A stretch of 64,000 bases of DNA from Terrisporobacter vanillatitrophus (GTDB lineage: Bacteria > Bacillota > Clostridia > Peptostreptococcales > Peptostreptococcaceae): assembly GCF_051148895.1 (NCBI RefSeq), contig NZ_CP154625.1, positions 2,356,001 through 2,420,000 of the forward strand, written 5' to 3'. Positions 24,125 to 33,014 of this stretch are shown piece by piece; the first letter of the stretch is position 1, and each line of letters starts with the position of its first letter. The notes beneath the pieces are model-generated. The model had not been told where the DNA came from, did not search any database, and saw only the letters and a program-made list of their open reading frames with translations. A program made the translations under genes and the position numbers.

Positions 24125-25549
24125 GGGAATGTAAAATGAAGTGTGTAAGTTGACAAAGTTGTCAGCTTATGCACTTTTTTGTTTATAGAGTGTGATACCA
24201 TTAAAGAAAGGAACTAAAAAAATGAGGTATGATACTATGATTAGAAAAAAACAAAGTTCTAAGAAAAATGAACTAGTAAATGCAATACTTGAACAATATC
24301 AACCTGAAACGGTTGAAGATATGCAAAATGCTCTTAAAGATATTTTTGTACCAATGTTTGAAGCGATGCTTCAAGGCGAAATGGATAGCCACTTAGGCTA
24401 TGAAAATAATAATCATAATCCAAAAAATACAACTAATCGTAGAAATGGTTATTCACAAAAAACTGTAAAAACTACTAATGGTAGTGTTTCTATTAATGTG
24501 CCTCGTGAACGCGAAGCGACATTTGAACCACAGTTAATTCCAAAACGTTGCAAAGATGTTTCTGGAATTGAAGATAAAGTACTGTCTATGTATGCTAAAG
24601 GAATGAGCCAACGTGATATTTCAGATACTATAGAAGATATTTATGGATTTGAAATATCTCATGAAACTATATCTCAAATCACCGATAGCGTACTTGAACA
24701 TCTTGAAGAATGGCAAAATAGACCTTTAAAAAAATTATATACCTTCTTATTTATTGACTGCCTGTATGTTACTATTCGTAAGGATTACGAAGTTAAAAAC
24801 TGCGCAATTTATACAATTTTAGGATATGATATTGATGGTGTAAAAGATATCCTAGGGCTGTGGATCAACGAAACTGAAAGTAAGCATACGTGGATGCAAA
24901 TATTTGATGAATTAAAAACTCGTGGCGTAGAAGATATTTTATTTATCTGTATGGATGGGGTTAGCGGTTTAGAAGATGGGGCTAAATCTATATTTAAGAA
25001 TGCTGTTGTTCAAAGATGTATAGTTCACCTAATCAGAAATTCTCTAAAATATGTTCCTAGTAAAGAATACAAAGCATTTACATCTCATTTAAAGAAAATT
25101 TATGGTGCTCCTAGTTTAAAAGCAGCTATCGCTGAATTTGAAAGATTCCAGCAAGTATGGTCTAAATATCCTGGAGCTATAGATGTATGGAAGAGAAACT
25201 TTTTACATATTGAACAATTATTTAATTACGGAAGTGCAGTAAGAAAAATAATGTATACTACAAATGCTGTTGAAAGTATTAATTCAAGTTTTAGAAAAGT
25301 AACTAAAAAGGGAGCTTTTCCTAATGAAAATGCCTTACTAAAATTACTTTATCTTAGGATAACTGAACTTTATAAAAAGTGGAATAATCGTCCAATTTCA
25401 AATTGGGCTCTTGTCAGAAATCAATTAGATATGGATGAAAATTTAAAAGAAAGAGTTAAAAAATATCAATATTAAAAAATCAGGTAGATAAATTTCATCT
25501 ACCTGACTTATAAAATAAAAACTACTTACACACTTTTATTGACAAACCC
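24125..25549 (+). mobile_element. IS256-family insertion sequence, apparently complete
   Basis: A 1425-bp element with imperfect 25-bp inverted ends. The left reads GGGAATGTAAAATGAAGTGT and the right, inward, GGGTTTGTCAATAAAAGTGT. Both continue GTAAG. CTTTTA occurs directly outside both ends (24119-24124 and 25550-25555). It is shorter than the usual 8-9 bp duplication. Removing the element and one copy restores an in-frame tail for the adjacent gene, which supports the boundaries. Confidence 0.88.
24222..25475 (+). CDS. IS256-family (mutator-type) transposase
   Basis: A 417-residue DDE transposase. The catalytic acids are visible in FLFIDCLYV, ICMDGVSGLEDG and TTNAVESINSSFRK. The conserved CIVHLIRNSLKYV and RYGNNRRNGY-like N-terminal regions are also present (NRRNGYSQKTVKT). 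I chose the ATG at 24222, because AAAGGA precedes it at normal spacing. The frame is open from 24192. No stops or deletions are seen, so it looks functional. It is the only gene of the element. Confidence 0.94.
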   Translation: MRYDTMIRKKQSSKKNELVNAILEQYQPETVEDMQNALKDIFVPMFEAMLQGEMDSHLGYENNNHNPKNTTNRRNGYSQKTVKTTNGSVSINVPREREATFEPQLIPKRCKDVSGIEDKVLSMYAKGMSQRDISDTIEDIYGFEISHETISQITDSVLEHLEEWQNRPLKKLYTFLFIDCLYVTIRKDYEVKNCAIYTILGYDIDGVKDILGLWINETESKHTWMQIFDELKTRGVEDILFICMDGVSGLEDGAKSIFKNAVVQRCIVHLIRNSLKYVPSKEYKAFTSHLKKIYGAPSLKAAIAEFERFQQVWSKYPGAIDVWKRNFLHIEQLFNYGSAVRKIMYTTNAVESINSSFRKVTKKGAFPNENALLKLLYLRITELYKKWNNRPISNWALVRNQLDMDENLKERVKKYQY

Positions 25550-26027
25550 CTTTTACTATTTCACCATAGTATAAATAATGATAATCTTCTTTAGGATAAT
25601 TCTTTTTTAACTCTTCTGGAAATTTATCTTTATCTATAAGATCAACATATTTTATCTCACATTCATAGTACATGTTACAATTATCTACAACTGGTGAATT
25701 AACAACTTGACTTGAAATAAATTTAATTTTACCTTCTTTTTCTTTATCTATATCTCTTCCTGACTTTGTTCCACAAATAGTTAATGCTTCTTTAAAGTCA
25801 TCACTATATGGAATACTTATAGTATAATCTTTAGCATCTTTTATTAATTCTTGTGTATATCTTTGCGGTCTAACCATAGCAACAAAAAATGGTCTATTCC
25901 AGCTATATCCTACATATGCCCAAGCAATTGTCATTGTATTTATTGTGTTTTCATTTTTTACTGTAAGAAAAGCTCCTCTTTTAATTAGGTTATCCATTGC
26001 TATTCCCAAATCTTCATAAAAATTCAT
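25536..26027 (-). CDS. flavin reductase family protein with an IS-derived C-terminus
   Basis: A 163-residue flavoprotein of the flavin reductase-like / FMN-binding split-barrel family. GAFLTVKNENTINTMTIAWAYVGYSW and the PFFVAMVRPQRYTQELI strand match the FMN site. TICGTKSGRDIDK is the usual family loop. The protein normally ends soon after YGEIV. Here the last four residues (GVCQ) and the stop lie inside the IS256 right end. The native ending GEIVKAYKK-stop is still present left of the IS (minus strand, 24105-24124). The enzyme may keep working, since only a few tail residues changed, but its terminator is lost. The start has GGGGG. Confidence 0.85.
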   Translation of the reverse strand: MNFYEDLGIAMDNLIKRGAFLTVKNENTINTMTIAWAYVGYSWNRPFFVAMVRPQRYTQELIKDAKDYTISIPYSDDFKEALTICGTKSGRDIDKEKEGKIKFISSQVVNSPVVDNCNMYYECEIKYVDLIDKDKFPEELKKNYPKEDYHYLYYGEIVKGVCQ

Positions 26028-26207
26028 TGTAAATTACCCCCTTTCTATTAAATATAGATCTATTAGAAATTATATTCTACTTTTTGTATTATCATCTTTT
26101 TGATTTTTTAAATATTCTATCACAATTAGACATATTTACCTACTTAATATAAGTTTGTTATATTAAGATCTGTTATATTTTGTTATATTTCGTATTTTAT
26201 TATATGT

Positions 26208-27065
26208 TTACTCTTGCTTTTCTTTTATTGGTACCCATACTTCAAATACTGAGTCTAATGGATTTGCATTAAGATATAATTCTATATCAGGTTCATTTGC
26301 ATATTCATAGGAAGAAGATGGCAGCCATTCGGTTATTGCCCTTTTTTCAATTTCTTGTATAGCCTCTGGCATTTTACCTTTCCCAGGAAATACAGCCCAT
26401 GTACAAGGTTGAATTATATACTCATACATACCTTCTTTTATCTCCTTATTTGTCTCAACTCCAATATAATATTCCCATTTATCCATAATATCCATACAGG
26501 CACTAACTCCAAGTACCCCTTTACTATTTTCATCCATAAGTGATATAACTTCATTCAACTTATTATTTTGTGATACTTCACTCCAAAATTTAGGCACTTC
26601 TTTAAAATTATCTTCAATATTTTTACTCATTTCTTTTTTTAAACCTACTATTCTTATCTCATCTCTTTTTATTACTTGATATTGCATATCTTTCACTCCT
26701 TTTATAGTAATTTTAAAACTTATTGGAGGATATGCCTTTAGAACGGTTCCTTCTTTACTCGCCACAGATGGGGAAACACTATGGATCTTTTGAAATGCTC
26801 TATTAAAAGATGTAGGGCTTTCATATCCATATTTATAAGATACATCTACAAACTTGTTTCCTTTTTGTAAATCAAATGCAGCTAGGGTCATTTTTCTTTG
26901 TCGTATGTATTCTGAAAGAGGAATACCTGCAATATATGAAAACATTCTTTGAAAATGATAAGTACTACAACATGCTATTTTTGCTGCTTCATTATAATCT
27001 ATATTTCCCTGTAAATTATCTTCAATATATTTTATACATTCATTTAATTTATCTAACCATTCCAT
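26208..27065 (-). CDS. AraC-family regulator with a GyrI-like effector domain
   Basis: A 285-residue regulator. Residues 1-105 are an AraC two-HTH domain (EAAKIACCSTYHFQRMFSYI and then VSYKYGYESPTSFNRAF). Residues 120-285 form a GyrI/BmrR-like small-molecule-binding domain (MQYQVIKRDEIRIVGLKKEM, YIIQPCTWAVFPGKGKMPEA). Such regulators control drug exporters or redox genes. Here no target is adjacent except the flavin reductase gene downstream. The start at 27065 has AAGGAG at good spacing. The first ATG two codons upstream would be too close to it. Confidence 0.87.
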   Translation of the reverse strand: MEWLDKLNECIKYIEDNLQGNIDYNEAAKIACCSTYHFQRMFSYIAGIPLSEYIRQRKMTLAAFDLQKGNKFVDVSYKYGYESPTSFNRAFQKIHSVSPSVASKEGTVLKAYPPISFKITIKGVKDMQYQVIKRDEIRIVGLKKEMSKNIEDNFKEVPKFWSEVSQNNKLNEVISLMDENSKGVLGVSACMDIMDKWEYYIGVETNKEIKEGMYEYIIQPCTWAVFPGKGKMPEAIQEIEKRAITEWLPSSSYEYANEPDIELYLNANPLDSVFEVWVPIKEKQE

Positions 27066-27376
27066 TAACATATCTCCTTTTATTAATATTATATTTAAGT
27101 AAAAATATAATTACCTCTCATTTCATGTACAATAATGAGAGGCTTATATGTATGTCACTCTTTATTCAATTCTATGTCTATGCACCATATCCTTTAGTAT
27201 CATAAAATATTACATTTTACTACAAATTCAAATTAATAATCACAGCAAACTGCTAATCTTTCTATAAAAAAACATACTTTTACATAATTATAGAAGTAAT
27301 TTTTATGAGACTATAAGCAATATACAAAACTAATCTAAGTATATTCAATATTTATAATCACATAAATTATTAAATA
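27066..27376. other. gene-free AT-rich stretch with one hairpin
   Basis: About 310 bases between the AraC gene and the ppnP terminator. It holds a nine-base-pair hairpin (CCTCTCATT / AATGAGAGG at 27114-27142) upstream of the AraC gene, without a T tract. I see no gene in it. Confidence 0.6.
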
Positions 27377-27420
27377 AAAAGGTGTAATGAGATTACAAAT
27401 AAATCTCGTTACACCTTTTT
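27377..27420 (-). terminator. terminator of the hydroxyproline operon
   Basis: AAAAAGGTGTAA.GAGATT pairs with AATCTC.TTACACCTTTTT (one mismatch) just after the ppnP stop. Confidence 0.88.
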
Positions 27421-27421
27421 A

Positions 27422-27736
27422 TTACTTATCTTTATAAGAACAACAATAATCTCCGTAAGTTTTAACTCTTACTTCAAAAGCTGATTTTTCAGGAACTATG
27501 AAGCTATCTCCTTCTTTATAAGTTCTAAACTCACTTTCACCAGGTAAACAAATATCCATTTCTCCACCTATAACTTCCATTAATTCTTCAACACCAGTAT
27601 TGAATACATATTCTCCTGGCATCATAAATCCTAATGTTTTTCTTTCTCCATTTTCAAAATACACAGTTCTACTAGTTACTTTTCCATCAAAATATACTGT
27701 AGCTTTTTTTACAACTTTCACATTATTAAATTCCAT
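27422..27736 (-). CDS. ppnP: pyrimidine/purine nucleoside phosphorylase (PpnP, DUF1255)
   Basis: A 104-residue single-domain cupin of the PpnP family. GKVTSRTVYFENGERKTLGFMMPGEY, GVEELMEVIGGEMDI and SFIVPEKSAFEV match the family. The E. coli member splits nucleosides with phosphate into a base and a ribose-1-phosphate. The start at 27736 follows GGGAGAAG. It is 37 bases downstream of proC and ends at a terminator, so it is the last gene of the hydroxyproline operon. A functional link between nucleoside cleavage and hydroxyproline is not evident, and it may simply be carried along. Confidence 0.88.
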   Translation of the reverse strand: MEFNNVKVVKKATVYFDGKVTSRTVYFENGERKTLGFMMPGEYVFNTGVEELMEVIGGEMDICLPGESEFRTYKEGDSFIVPEKSAFEVRVKTYGDYCCSYKDK

Positions 27737-27773
27737 AATCTTCTCCCTCATTATTTATATTAATATAATAGTC

Positions 27774-28574
27774 TTATAAACCTCTTGCTTTATTAACACA
27801 AGCTTTCATACATTCTATTACTGCACTTCTAAATCCTTTTTCTTCTAAAACTCTTACTGATTCTATAGTAGTTCCCCCCGGTGAACAAACCATATCTTTT
27901 AATTCTCCTGGATGTTTTCCTGTATCTAGTACCATTTTTGCACTTCCTAATACTGCTTGAGCTGCAAATTTATAAGCTTTATCTCTAGGCATTCCATCTA
28001 AAACAGCACCATCTGCTAAAGCTTCTATAAACATATATACATAAGCTGGAGAAGAGCCACTTACTGAAACTACTACATCCATTAAGTTTTCTCCTACAAC
28101 TTCTACTTCTCCAAATCCACTTAGAATATTACATACATAATTTAGTTCTTCTTTAGTTACTAAGTCATTATGACAAACTCCTGTTATTCCCTCACAAACT
28201 AATGCTGGAGTATTAGGCATCGTTCTTACTATTTTTACATCTTTACCAAATAAAGATTTTAATCTTTCTAAAGTTTGACCTGGTGCTATAGTTACTATAA
28301 TTTGATTTTCTTTTACATGGTCTTTTACTTCATTTATTACTGTTGCATAGTATTGAGGTTTTACTGCTAAAACAACCACTTCAGCTTCTTCTACTACTTT
28401 TAAATTACTTTCTGTAGTTTCAATGTTTAAACTTTCTCTTGCTGTAGCTAAACTTGGAGCATAAGCATCTGATGCTATAATCTCTTCACAAGAAATAATT
28501 TCATTTCTTATGATACCTCCCATCATAGCCTTAGCCATATTTCCTGCTCCAATAAATCCTAATTTTTTACTCAT
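27774..28574 (-). CDS. proC: pyrroline-5-carboxylate reductase
   Basis: A 266-residue NAD(P)H-dependent reductase that turns pyrroline-5-carboxylate into proline. The N-terminal Rossmann motif is GFIGAGNMAKAM and the substrate/dimer signature is VSVSGSSPAYVYMFIEALADG. The length is normal. AAAGGAGA precedes the ATG at 28574. It follows hypD in the same direction. HypD makes pyrroline-5-carboxylate from hydroxyproline, so ProC completes conversion to proline, which can serve as a Stickland electron acceptor in this group of organisms. Confidence 0.94.
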   Translation of the reverse strand: MSKKLGFIGAGNMAKAMMGGIIRNEIISCEEIIASDAYAPSLATARESLNIETTESNLKVVEEAEVVVLAVKPQYYATVINEVKDHVKENQIIVTIAPGQTLERLKSLFGKDVKIVRTMPNTPALVCEGITGVCHNDLVTKEELNYVCNILSGFGEVEVVGENLMDVVVSVSGSSPAYVYMFIEALADGAVLDGMPRDKAYKFAAQAVLGSAKMVLDTGKHPGELKDMVCSPGGTTIESVRVLEEKGFRSAVIECMKACVNKARGL

Positions 28575-28599
28575 TTCAAATATCTCCTTTCCCAAATCA

Positions 28600-28642
28600 A
28601 CACTGTAGCTACTATTTAAATTACTTTTAGCAACTACAGTGT
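28600..28642. repeat. inverted repeat in the hypD-proC gap
   Basis: ACACTGTAG and CTACAGTGT are nine-base arms 25 bases apart in the 115-base gap between hypD and proC. There is no T tract on the operon strand. It may tune stability or partial termination of the transcript. Confidence 0.5.
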
Positions 28643-28689
28643 GTGTTTTTATAATAAATTTTAATTGTTTATATTAAACAAATTAAAGT

Positions 28690-31059
28690 CTATAAAGCTT
28701 GTTCAGTACGATCAATTATCTCATCTTGAAGAGCTTTACTTAAGTTTCTGAAGTGATCACTATATCCTGCAACACGAACTATTAAGTCTTTATACTCTTC
28801 TGGATTGTTTTGAGCATTTATTAATGTTTGTCTATCTATAACGTTAAATTGTATGTGATGTCCATCCATATCAAAATAAGCTCTAACTAAGTTTGCCATT
28901 TGATCTAAACCATTTTCACCTGCAACTACACTTGGAGTGAATTTTTGATTTAGAAGTGTTCCACCAGTTCTTAAGTGATCCATTTTAGATGCAGATTTTA
29001 TAACTGCAGTAGGTCCATTTGTATCTCCACTCTTAGATGGTGAAATACCTTCTGAGACTGGTTTATGAGCAAGTCTTCCATCTGGAGATGCCATCATTAT
29101 TTCACCAAAGTAAACGTGGCAAGTAGTTGGAAGCATATTTATTCTATATTGCCCACCCTTCATATTTGGTCTACCTGTTATTATTTTTTGGTAGAAGTTA
29201 AATACATCTTGCATTATATCATCTGCATAGTCATCATCATTACCATATTTAGGTGTCTTATTACTTACTAAGTTTTTGATTATTTCATGTCCTTCAAAGT
29301 TATCTTCTAAAGCTTTCATTAATTCTTCCATTGAGAATTTTTGCTTGTCAAATACATTGTACTTAATTGCTGATAAAGAATCTGTTATTGTACCTATACC
29401 AACACCTTGGATATAGTTTGTATTATATCTTGCTCCTCCAGCATTGTAGTCCTTACCACTTGATATACAATCATTTGTTATTATTGATAAGAATGGAGCT
29501 GGCATGTATCTAGCATAAATTTCTTCAATTACGTTACTTCCTTTTATTTTTATATCTAAGAAGTATTCTATTTGTTTTTTATATGCTTCAAATAATTCTT
29601 CATATGACTTAAAGTCTTTAGCATATCCTAGTTGTAATCCTAATTGTTTTTTACTTACATTATCATAACCATTGTATAAAGTAAGTTCTAATATTTTAGG
29701 AAGGTTAAAATATCCTGTTAATATATAAGCTTCGTTTCCAAATGCTCCTGTTTCAACACATCCACTAGTTCCACCAAGTCTAGCATCTTCAATAGTTTTA
29801 CCTGCATTCAATAACTCTTGTATTATTGCTTCTGTATTATAAAATGCCGGTTGACCCCATCCTTTTCTTGAAATTTCACAAGCTTTTTTTAAGAATTTAC
29901 GAGGAGTCTTTTTACTAATTTGTACGTTTGAACTTGGTTGTAATAATTTCATTTCATCCATACACTCAAGTATTAAATATGAAACTTCGTTAACTCCATC
30001 TTTACCATCTTCAGTAATACCACCAGTGTTTATATTAGCAAAATCAGTGTAAGTTCCACTTTCTTTTAATGTTATACCTACTTTAGGTGGTGCTGGTTGA
30101 TTATTGAATTTAACCCATAAGTTTTCTAATAATTCTAAAGCTTTTTCATCATCTAAATCTCCAGCTTCAACATCTTTTTCATAGAATGGATATAAATGTT
30201 GATCTAATCTTCCTGGACTATATGCGTCCCATGGATTTAACTCAGTAGTTACTCCTAAGTGCACAAACCAGTACATTTGTATTGCTTGCCAATAAGTCTT
30301 AGGCTTATGTGCTGGTACTACATCACAGTTAGCCGCTATTTGTAATAATTCTTCTTTTCTTACTGGGTCAGTTTCAACTTCTGCTAACTCTCTAGCGTAC
30401 GCTGCATATCTTTCACCTAAAATTATTATTGCATCGCAACATATATCCATGGCATTTAATTGAGCTAATTTGTCTACAGCTTGTTTATCATTAAAATAAT
30501 CTATTTTTTCTTTAGCTGCTTTTATATCTGCTTTATAATCTAAAAATCCTTTTTCATAGATTTTCTTTGAGCCAACAGTATGTCCTGGTCCACGTTGTTC
30601 CATAAATTCAGTGAAAATCCCATTTTCATAACAAGTCTTCCACTCATCAGTCATTGCATTTAAAATTTTATGTCTTATCGAACGTTTTTCCCAAAAAGGT
30701 ATTATTTTTTCTTCTTGTAATTTTATATCTTCTTCAGTAACTTTGAAGAAAATTAAATCTCTATCATTCATAACTTTCATGTCTTCTAAAGTATGACAAC
30801 AAAGTTCTGGAAAAGATGGTGATGATTGAGGTGAATCACCTTTTTCTCCAACTATTAATTCTCCATCATTGATATAAAGTGTTTTATTTTCCATAAAATA
30901 TTTAAAAGATAAAGCTCTCATTTCTTGAACTGAAACAGACCCTTCATATTGCATATAAGCATCCGTCATTAAATTAGCTCTTTCCATATAAATATGTGGC
31001 GTAGCTTCTACACTTTGCTTTCTTAATTTTTTAATTCTTTCATTCATTCCTCTTTCCAT
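28690..31059 (-). CDS. hypD: trans-4-hydroxy-L-proline dehydratase (glycyl radical enzyme)
   Basis: A 789-residue glycyl radical enzyme that dehydrates trans-4-hydroxy-L-proline to pyrroline-5-carboxylate. The radical glycine is in VRVAGYSDH (G765). The thiyl-radical cysteine is in GGTSGCVETG near residue 434, and its glutamate neighbour is the catalytic base known from C. difficile HypD. The long match to that protein is clear throughout (for example QPSSNVQISKKTPRKF, ISRKGWGQPAFYNTEAI, GGARYNTNYIQGVGIGTITD). The ATG at 31059 has GGGGG seven bases upstream. It lies between its activating enzyme gene (3-base gap) and proC. Confidence 0.96.
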   Translation of the reverse strand: MERGMNERIKKLRKQSVEATPHIYMERANLMTDAYMQYEGSVSVQEMRALSFKYFMENKTLYINDGELIVGEKGDSPQSSPSFPELCCHTLEDMKVMNDRDLIFFKVTEEDIKLQEEKIIPFWEKRSIRHKILNAMTDEWKTCYENGIFTEFMEQRGPGHTVGSKKIYEKGFLDYKADIKAAKEKIDYFNDKQAVDKLAQLNAMDICCDAIIILGERYAAYARELAEVETDPVRKEELLQIAANCDVVPAHKPKTYWQAIQMYWFVHLGVTTELNPWDAYSPGRLDQHLYPFYEKDVEAGDLDDEKALELLENLWVKFNNQPAPPKVGITLKESGTYTDFANINTGGITEDGKDGVNEVSYLILECMDEMKLLQPSSNVQISKKTPRKFLKKACEISRKGWGQPAFYNTEAIIQELLNAGKTIEDARLGGTSGCVETGAFGNEAYILTGYFNLPKILELTLYNGYDNVSKKQLGLQLGYAKDFKSYEELFEAYKKQIEYFLDIKIKGSNVIEEIYARYMPAPFLSIITNDCISSGKDYNAGGARYNTNYIQGVGIGTITDSLSAIKYNVFDKQKFSMEELMKALEDNFEGHEIIKNLVSNKTPKYGNDDDYADDIMQDVFNFYQKIITGRPNMKGGQYRINMLPTTCHVYFGEIMMASPDGRLAHKPVSEGISPSKSGDTNGPTAVIKSASKMDHLRTGGTLLNQKFTPSVVAGENGLDQMANLVRAYFDMDGHHIQFNVIDRQTLINAQNNPEEYKDLIVRVAGYSDHFRNLSKALQDEIIDRTEQAL

Positions 31060-31062
31060 GGT

Positions 31063-31974
31063 TTAACCCCCTATTTTTGTATTATTAAATCCATTTTTTA
31101 TAAACATTTCTTGGAGTTCTTTCATTCTGTCTTTGCTTGGAATTGTAAAGTTTTCACCTTTGTACTGCATATCTAATCTGTCATATTTACTGCTAGCAAT
31201 GTTATGATATGGCAATAAATTCACTTGTCTTACACTTATATTTTCTTTTAAAAATTTAATTATTTCTTCCATATCCTTATCATCGTCATTTACAGTTCCT
31301 ATAACTGGAATTCTTATATAAATATTTGCATTATTTTCACTTAAATATCTTAAATTACTAAGTATAAGGTCATTTCCCTTGCCCATATACTTTTTATGCT
31401 TTTCATTATCCATAGTTTTAATGTCATAAAGGAAGGTATCAACATATGGTAAAACCTTTTCATAGTTAATCTCCGGTGCATACCCACATGTATCAATAGC
31501 CACATTATATCCTTTTCTCTTTGTTTTCTTTAATAAAGAAACTATAAAATCACTGTCTTGTAACATTACTTCCCCACCGGATAAAGTTACTCCACCAAAA
31601 GAAGATTCATAGAACATACTATCTTTTTCAATTTCTTTCATTATGTCATTAATTGAATAATCATTACCCACAATTTCTCTAGCATTATTTACACAATAAT
31701 CTAAGCACTTACCACAAACCTCACAATTAAATCTATCATATTTAACGCTTCCACTTTCTTCATCTTTTGTGTTATGTGAACAAATCTTAGTACAATATAA
31801 ACAGTTAGTACATTTTTCTCTATTGAACATTACTTCTTTTTTAAAACTTTGACTTTCTGGATTATGACACCACCAACAATTTAGTAAACAACCTTTAAAA
31901 AAAACTGTTGTCCTTATTCCATCTCCATCATGGATAGAATATTTTTGAATACTTATTATATTTGGTATTTTCAT
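31063..31974 (-). CDS. hypE: HypD-activating enzyme (radical SAM glycyl radical activase)
   Basis: A 303-residue radical SAM activase. GCLLNCWWC near residue 32 is the CxxxCxxC cluster that cleaves SAM. CTNCLYCTKIC and CEVCGKCLDYC are two ferredoxin-type [4Fe-4S] motifs of the long class of PFL-like activases. GGVTLSGGEVMLQ is the glycine-rich SAM site. It makes the glycyl radical in HypD, encoded right after it. The ATG at 31974 has GGGGAGG. It is the first gene of the operon. The name hypE follows use for C. difficile and is not the hydrogenase maturation HypE. Confidence 0.93.
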   Translation of the reverse strand: MKIPNIISIQKYSIHDGDGIRTTVFFKGCLLNCWWCHNPESQSFKKEVMFNREKCTNCLYCTKICSHNTKDEESGSVKYDRFNCEVCGKCLDYCVNNAREIVGNDYSINDIMKEIEKDSMFYESSFGGVTLSGGEVMLQDSDFIVSLLKKTKRKGYNVAIDTCGYAPEINYEKVLPYVDTFLYDIKTMDNEKHKKYMGKGNDLILSNLRYLSENNANIYIRIPVIGTVNDDDKDMEEIIKFLKENISVRQVNLLPYHNIASSKYDRLDMQYKGENFTIPSKDRMKELQEMFIKNGFNNTKIGG

Positions 31975-32183
31975 AACCTCCCCTCTACATTTCATGTATA
32001 TGAATTTTATTCCCTTATAATTTCATATTAGTGCATTGTTATTAATTTGTCATTTCTTTTTTCAATATTTTTATATTTTTTTATTAATATGAAATCATTT
32101 CTTATTTATATAAGTTGACTTATTAAGCATATTATTTTAATATTTAAATTATTAATAATAAAATTTAGAAAGGAGTTAAGTTA

Positions 32184-32756
32184 ATGAACTATAATACTTC
32201 TATAGGTTTAAAAATAAAAGAATTAAGAAATGAAAAAAAATTCACCCTAAAATATTTAAGTGAAGAAACTAATTTGTCCATAGGTTTTTTATCTCAACTA
32301 GAAAGAGGAATGACTAGTGTTGCTGTAGATTCTCTTGCTAAAATTGCAAAAGTTCTAGATGCAAATGTTCTAGACTTTTTTGACTATCCAGATGAAAATA
32401 ATAAATCTTGCATAACAAGAAGTTATGATAGAAAATACACTGTAATAGATTCAGAGATTATTCAATATACTTTAAATAAAGATACTTTTGCTTACGATAT
32501 GCTTCCAAGAATACAAGAAGTCATGCCACATAAGTATAGTGCGCCTGAAGAAATAGAACTCTACGCTCATGAGGGCGAAGAGTTTATATATGTACTTGAA
32601 GGTATTTTGACTTTAAATATTAATAATACAATAACTGATTTATATCCTGGTGATAGTGCACATATTAAGTCAGAATCACCACATAACTGGAGTAATAATA
32701 CATCAAAGTTAGTAAAAATACTTACAGTAAATACTCCTAATCCATTAAAAAAATAA
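32184..32756 (+). CDS. XRE-cupin regulator, divergent from the hydroxyproline operon
   Basis: A 190-residue regulator with an XRE-type HTH at residues 8-62 (FTLKYLSEETNLSIGFLSQLERG) and a cupin domain at about 105-183 (HEGEEFIYVLEGILTLNI, YPGDSAHIKSESPHNWSN). Proteins of this build usually sense a small metabolite in the cupin. It shares a 209-base gap with the hydroxyproline operon and is likely its regulator. The downstream M20 gene is a second possible target. AAAGGAG lies before the ATG. It has its own terminator. Confidence 0.87.
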   Translation: MNYNTSIGLKIKELRNEKKFTLKYLSEETNLSIGFLSQLERGMTSVAVDSLAKIAKVLDANVLDFFDYPDENNKSCITRSYDRKYTVIDSEIIQYTLNKDTFAYDMLPRIQEVMPHKYSAPEEIELYAHEGEEFIYVLEGILTLNINNTITDLYPGDSAHIKSESPHNWSNNTSKLVKILTVNTPNPLKK

Positions 32757-32769
32757 TTTCATTGAAATG

Positions 32770-32798
32770 AAAAAGGATATGATATTCATATCCTTTTT
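32770..32798 (+). terminator. terminator of the XRE-cupin gene
   Basis: AAAAAGGATATGA pairs with TCATATCCTTTTT around a short loop. Confidence 0.9.
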
Positions 32799-32976
32799 AT
32801 CTATATCCATTTCTCACTTTTTACTTCAGTCCTCAATTTTATATTTTATTCTTTATCATCTATTCAATAGTACAAATTTATTTTTATATAATCTTATTTT
32901 AAATATAAAATATACATAATTTCTATTTATTGTAGATAAAATTTATAAACAGTGTTATTATTTTAAAAACAAACTT

Positions 32977-32990
32977 TTATCATTTTGATA
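32977..32990 (+). promoter_or_regulatory. TTATCATTTTGATA palindrome before the M20/AbgT operon
   Basis: A shortened copy of the palindrome seen at the cystine symporter and cysK, 24 bases before the first M20 gene. The outermost AT pairs are missing. Confidence 0.45.
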
Positions 32991-33014
32991 CTAATTTTAT
33001 AGAAAGGAGAAAAT

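Noticed and set aside
27114..27142. Hairpin upstream of the AraC gene as a riboswitch
   Set aside because: It is a single nine-pair stem with no conserved aptamer motif and no T tract.
28690..31059. Pyruvate formate-lyase as the identity of the glycyl radical enzyme
   Set aside because: The match to hydroxyproline dehydratase runs along the full length, including GCVETG, and proC is adjacent.
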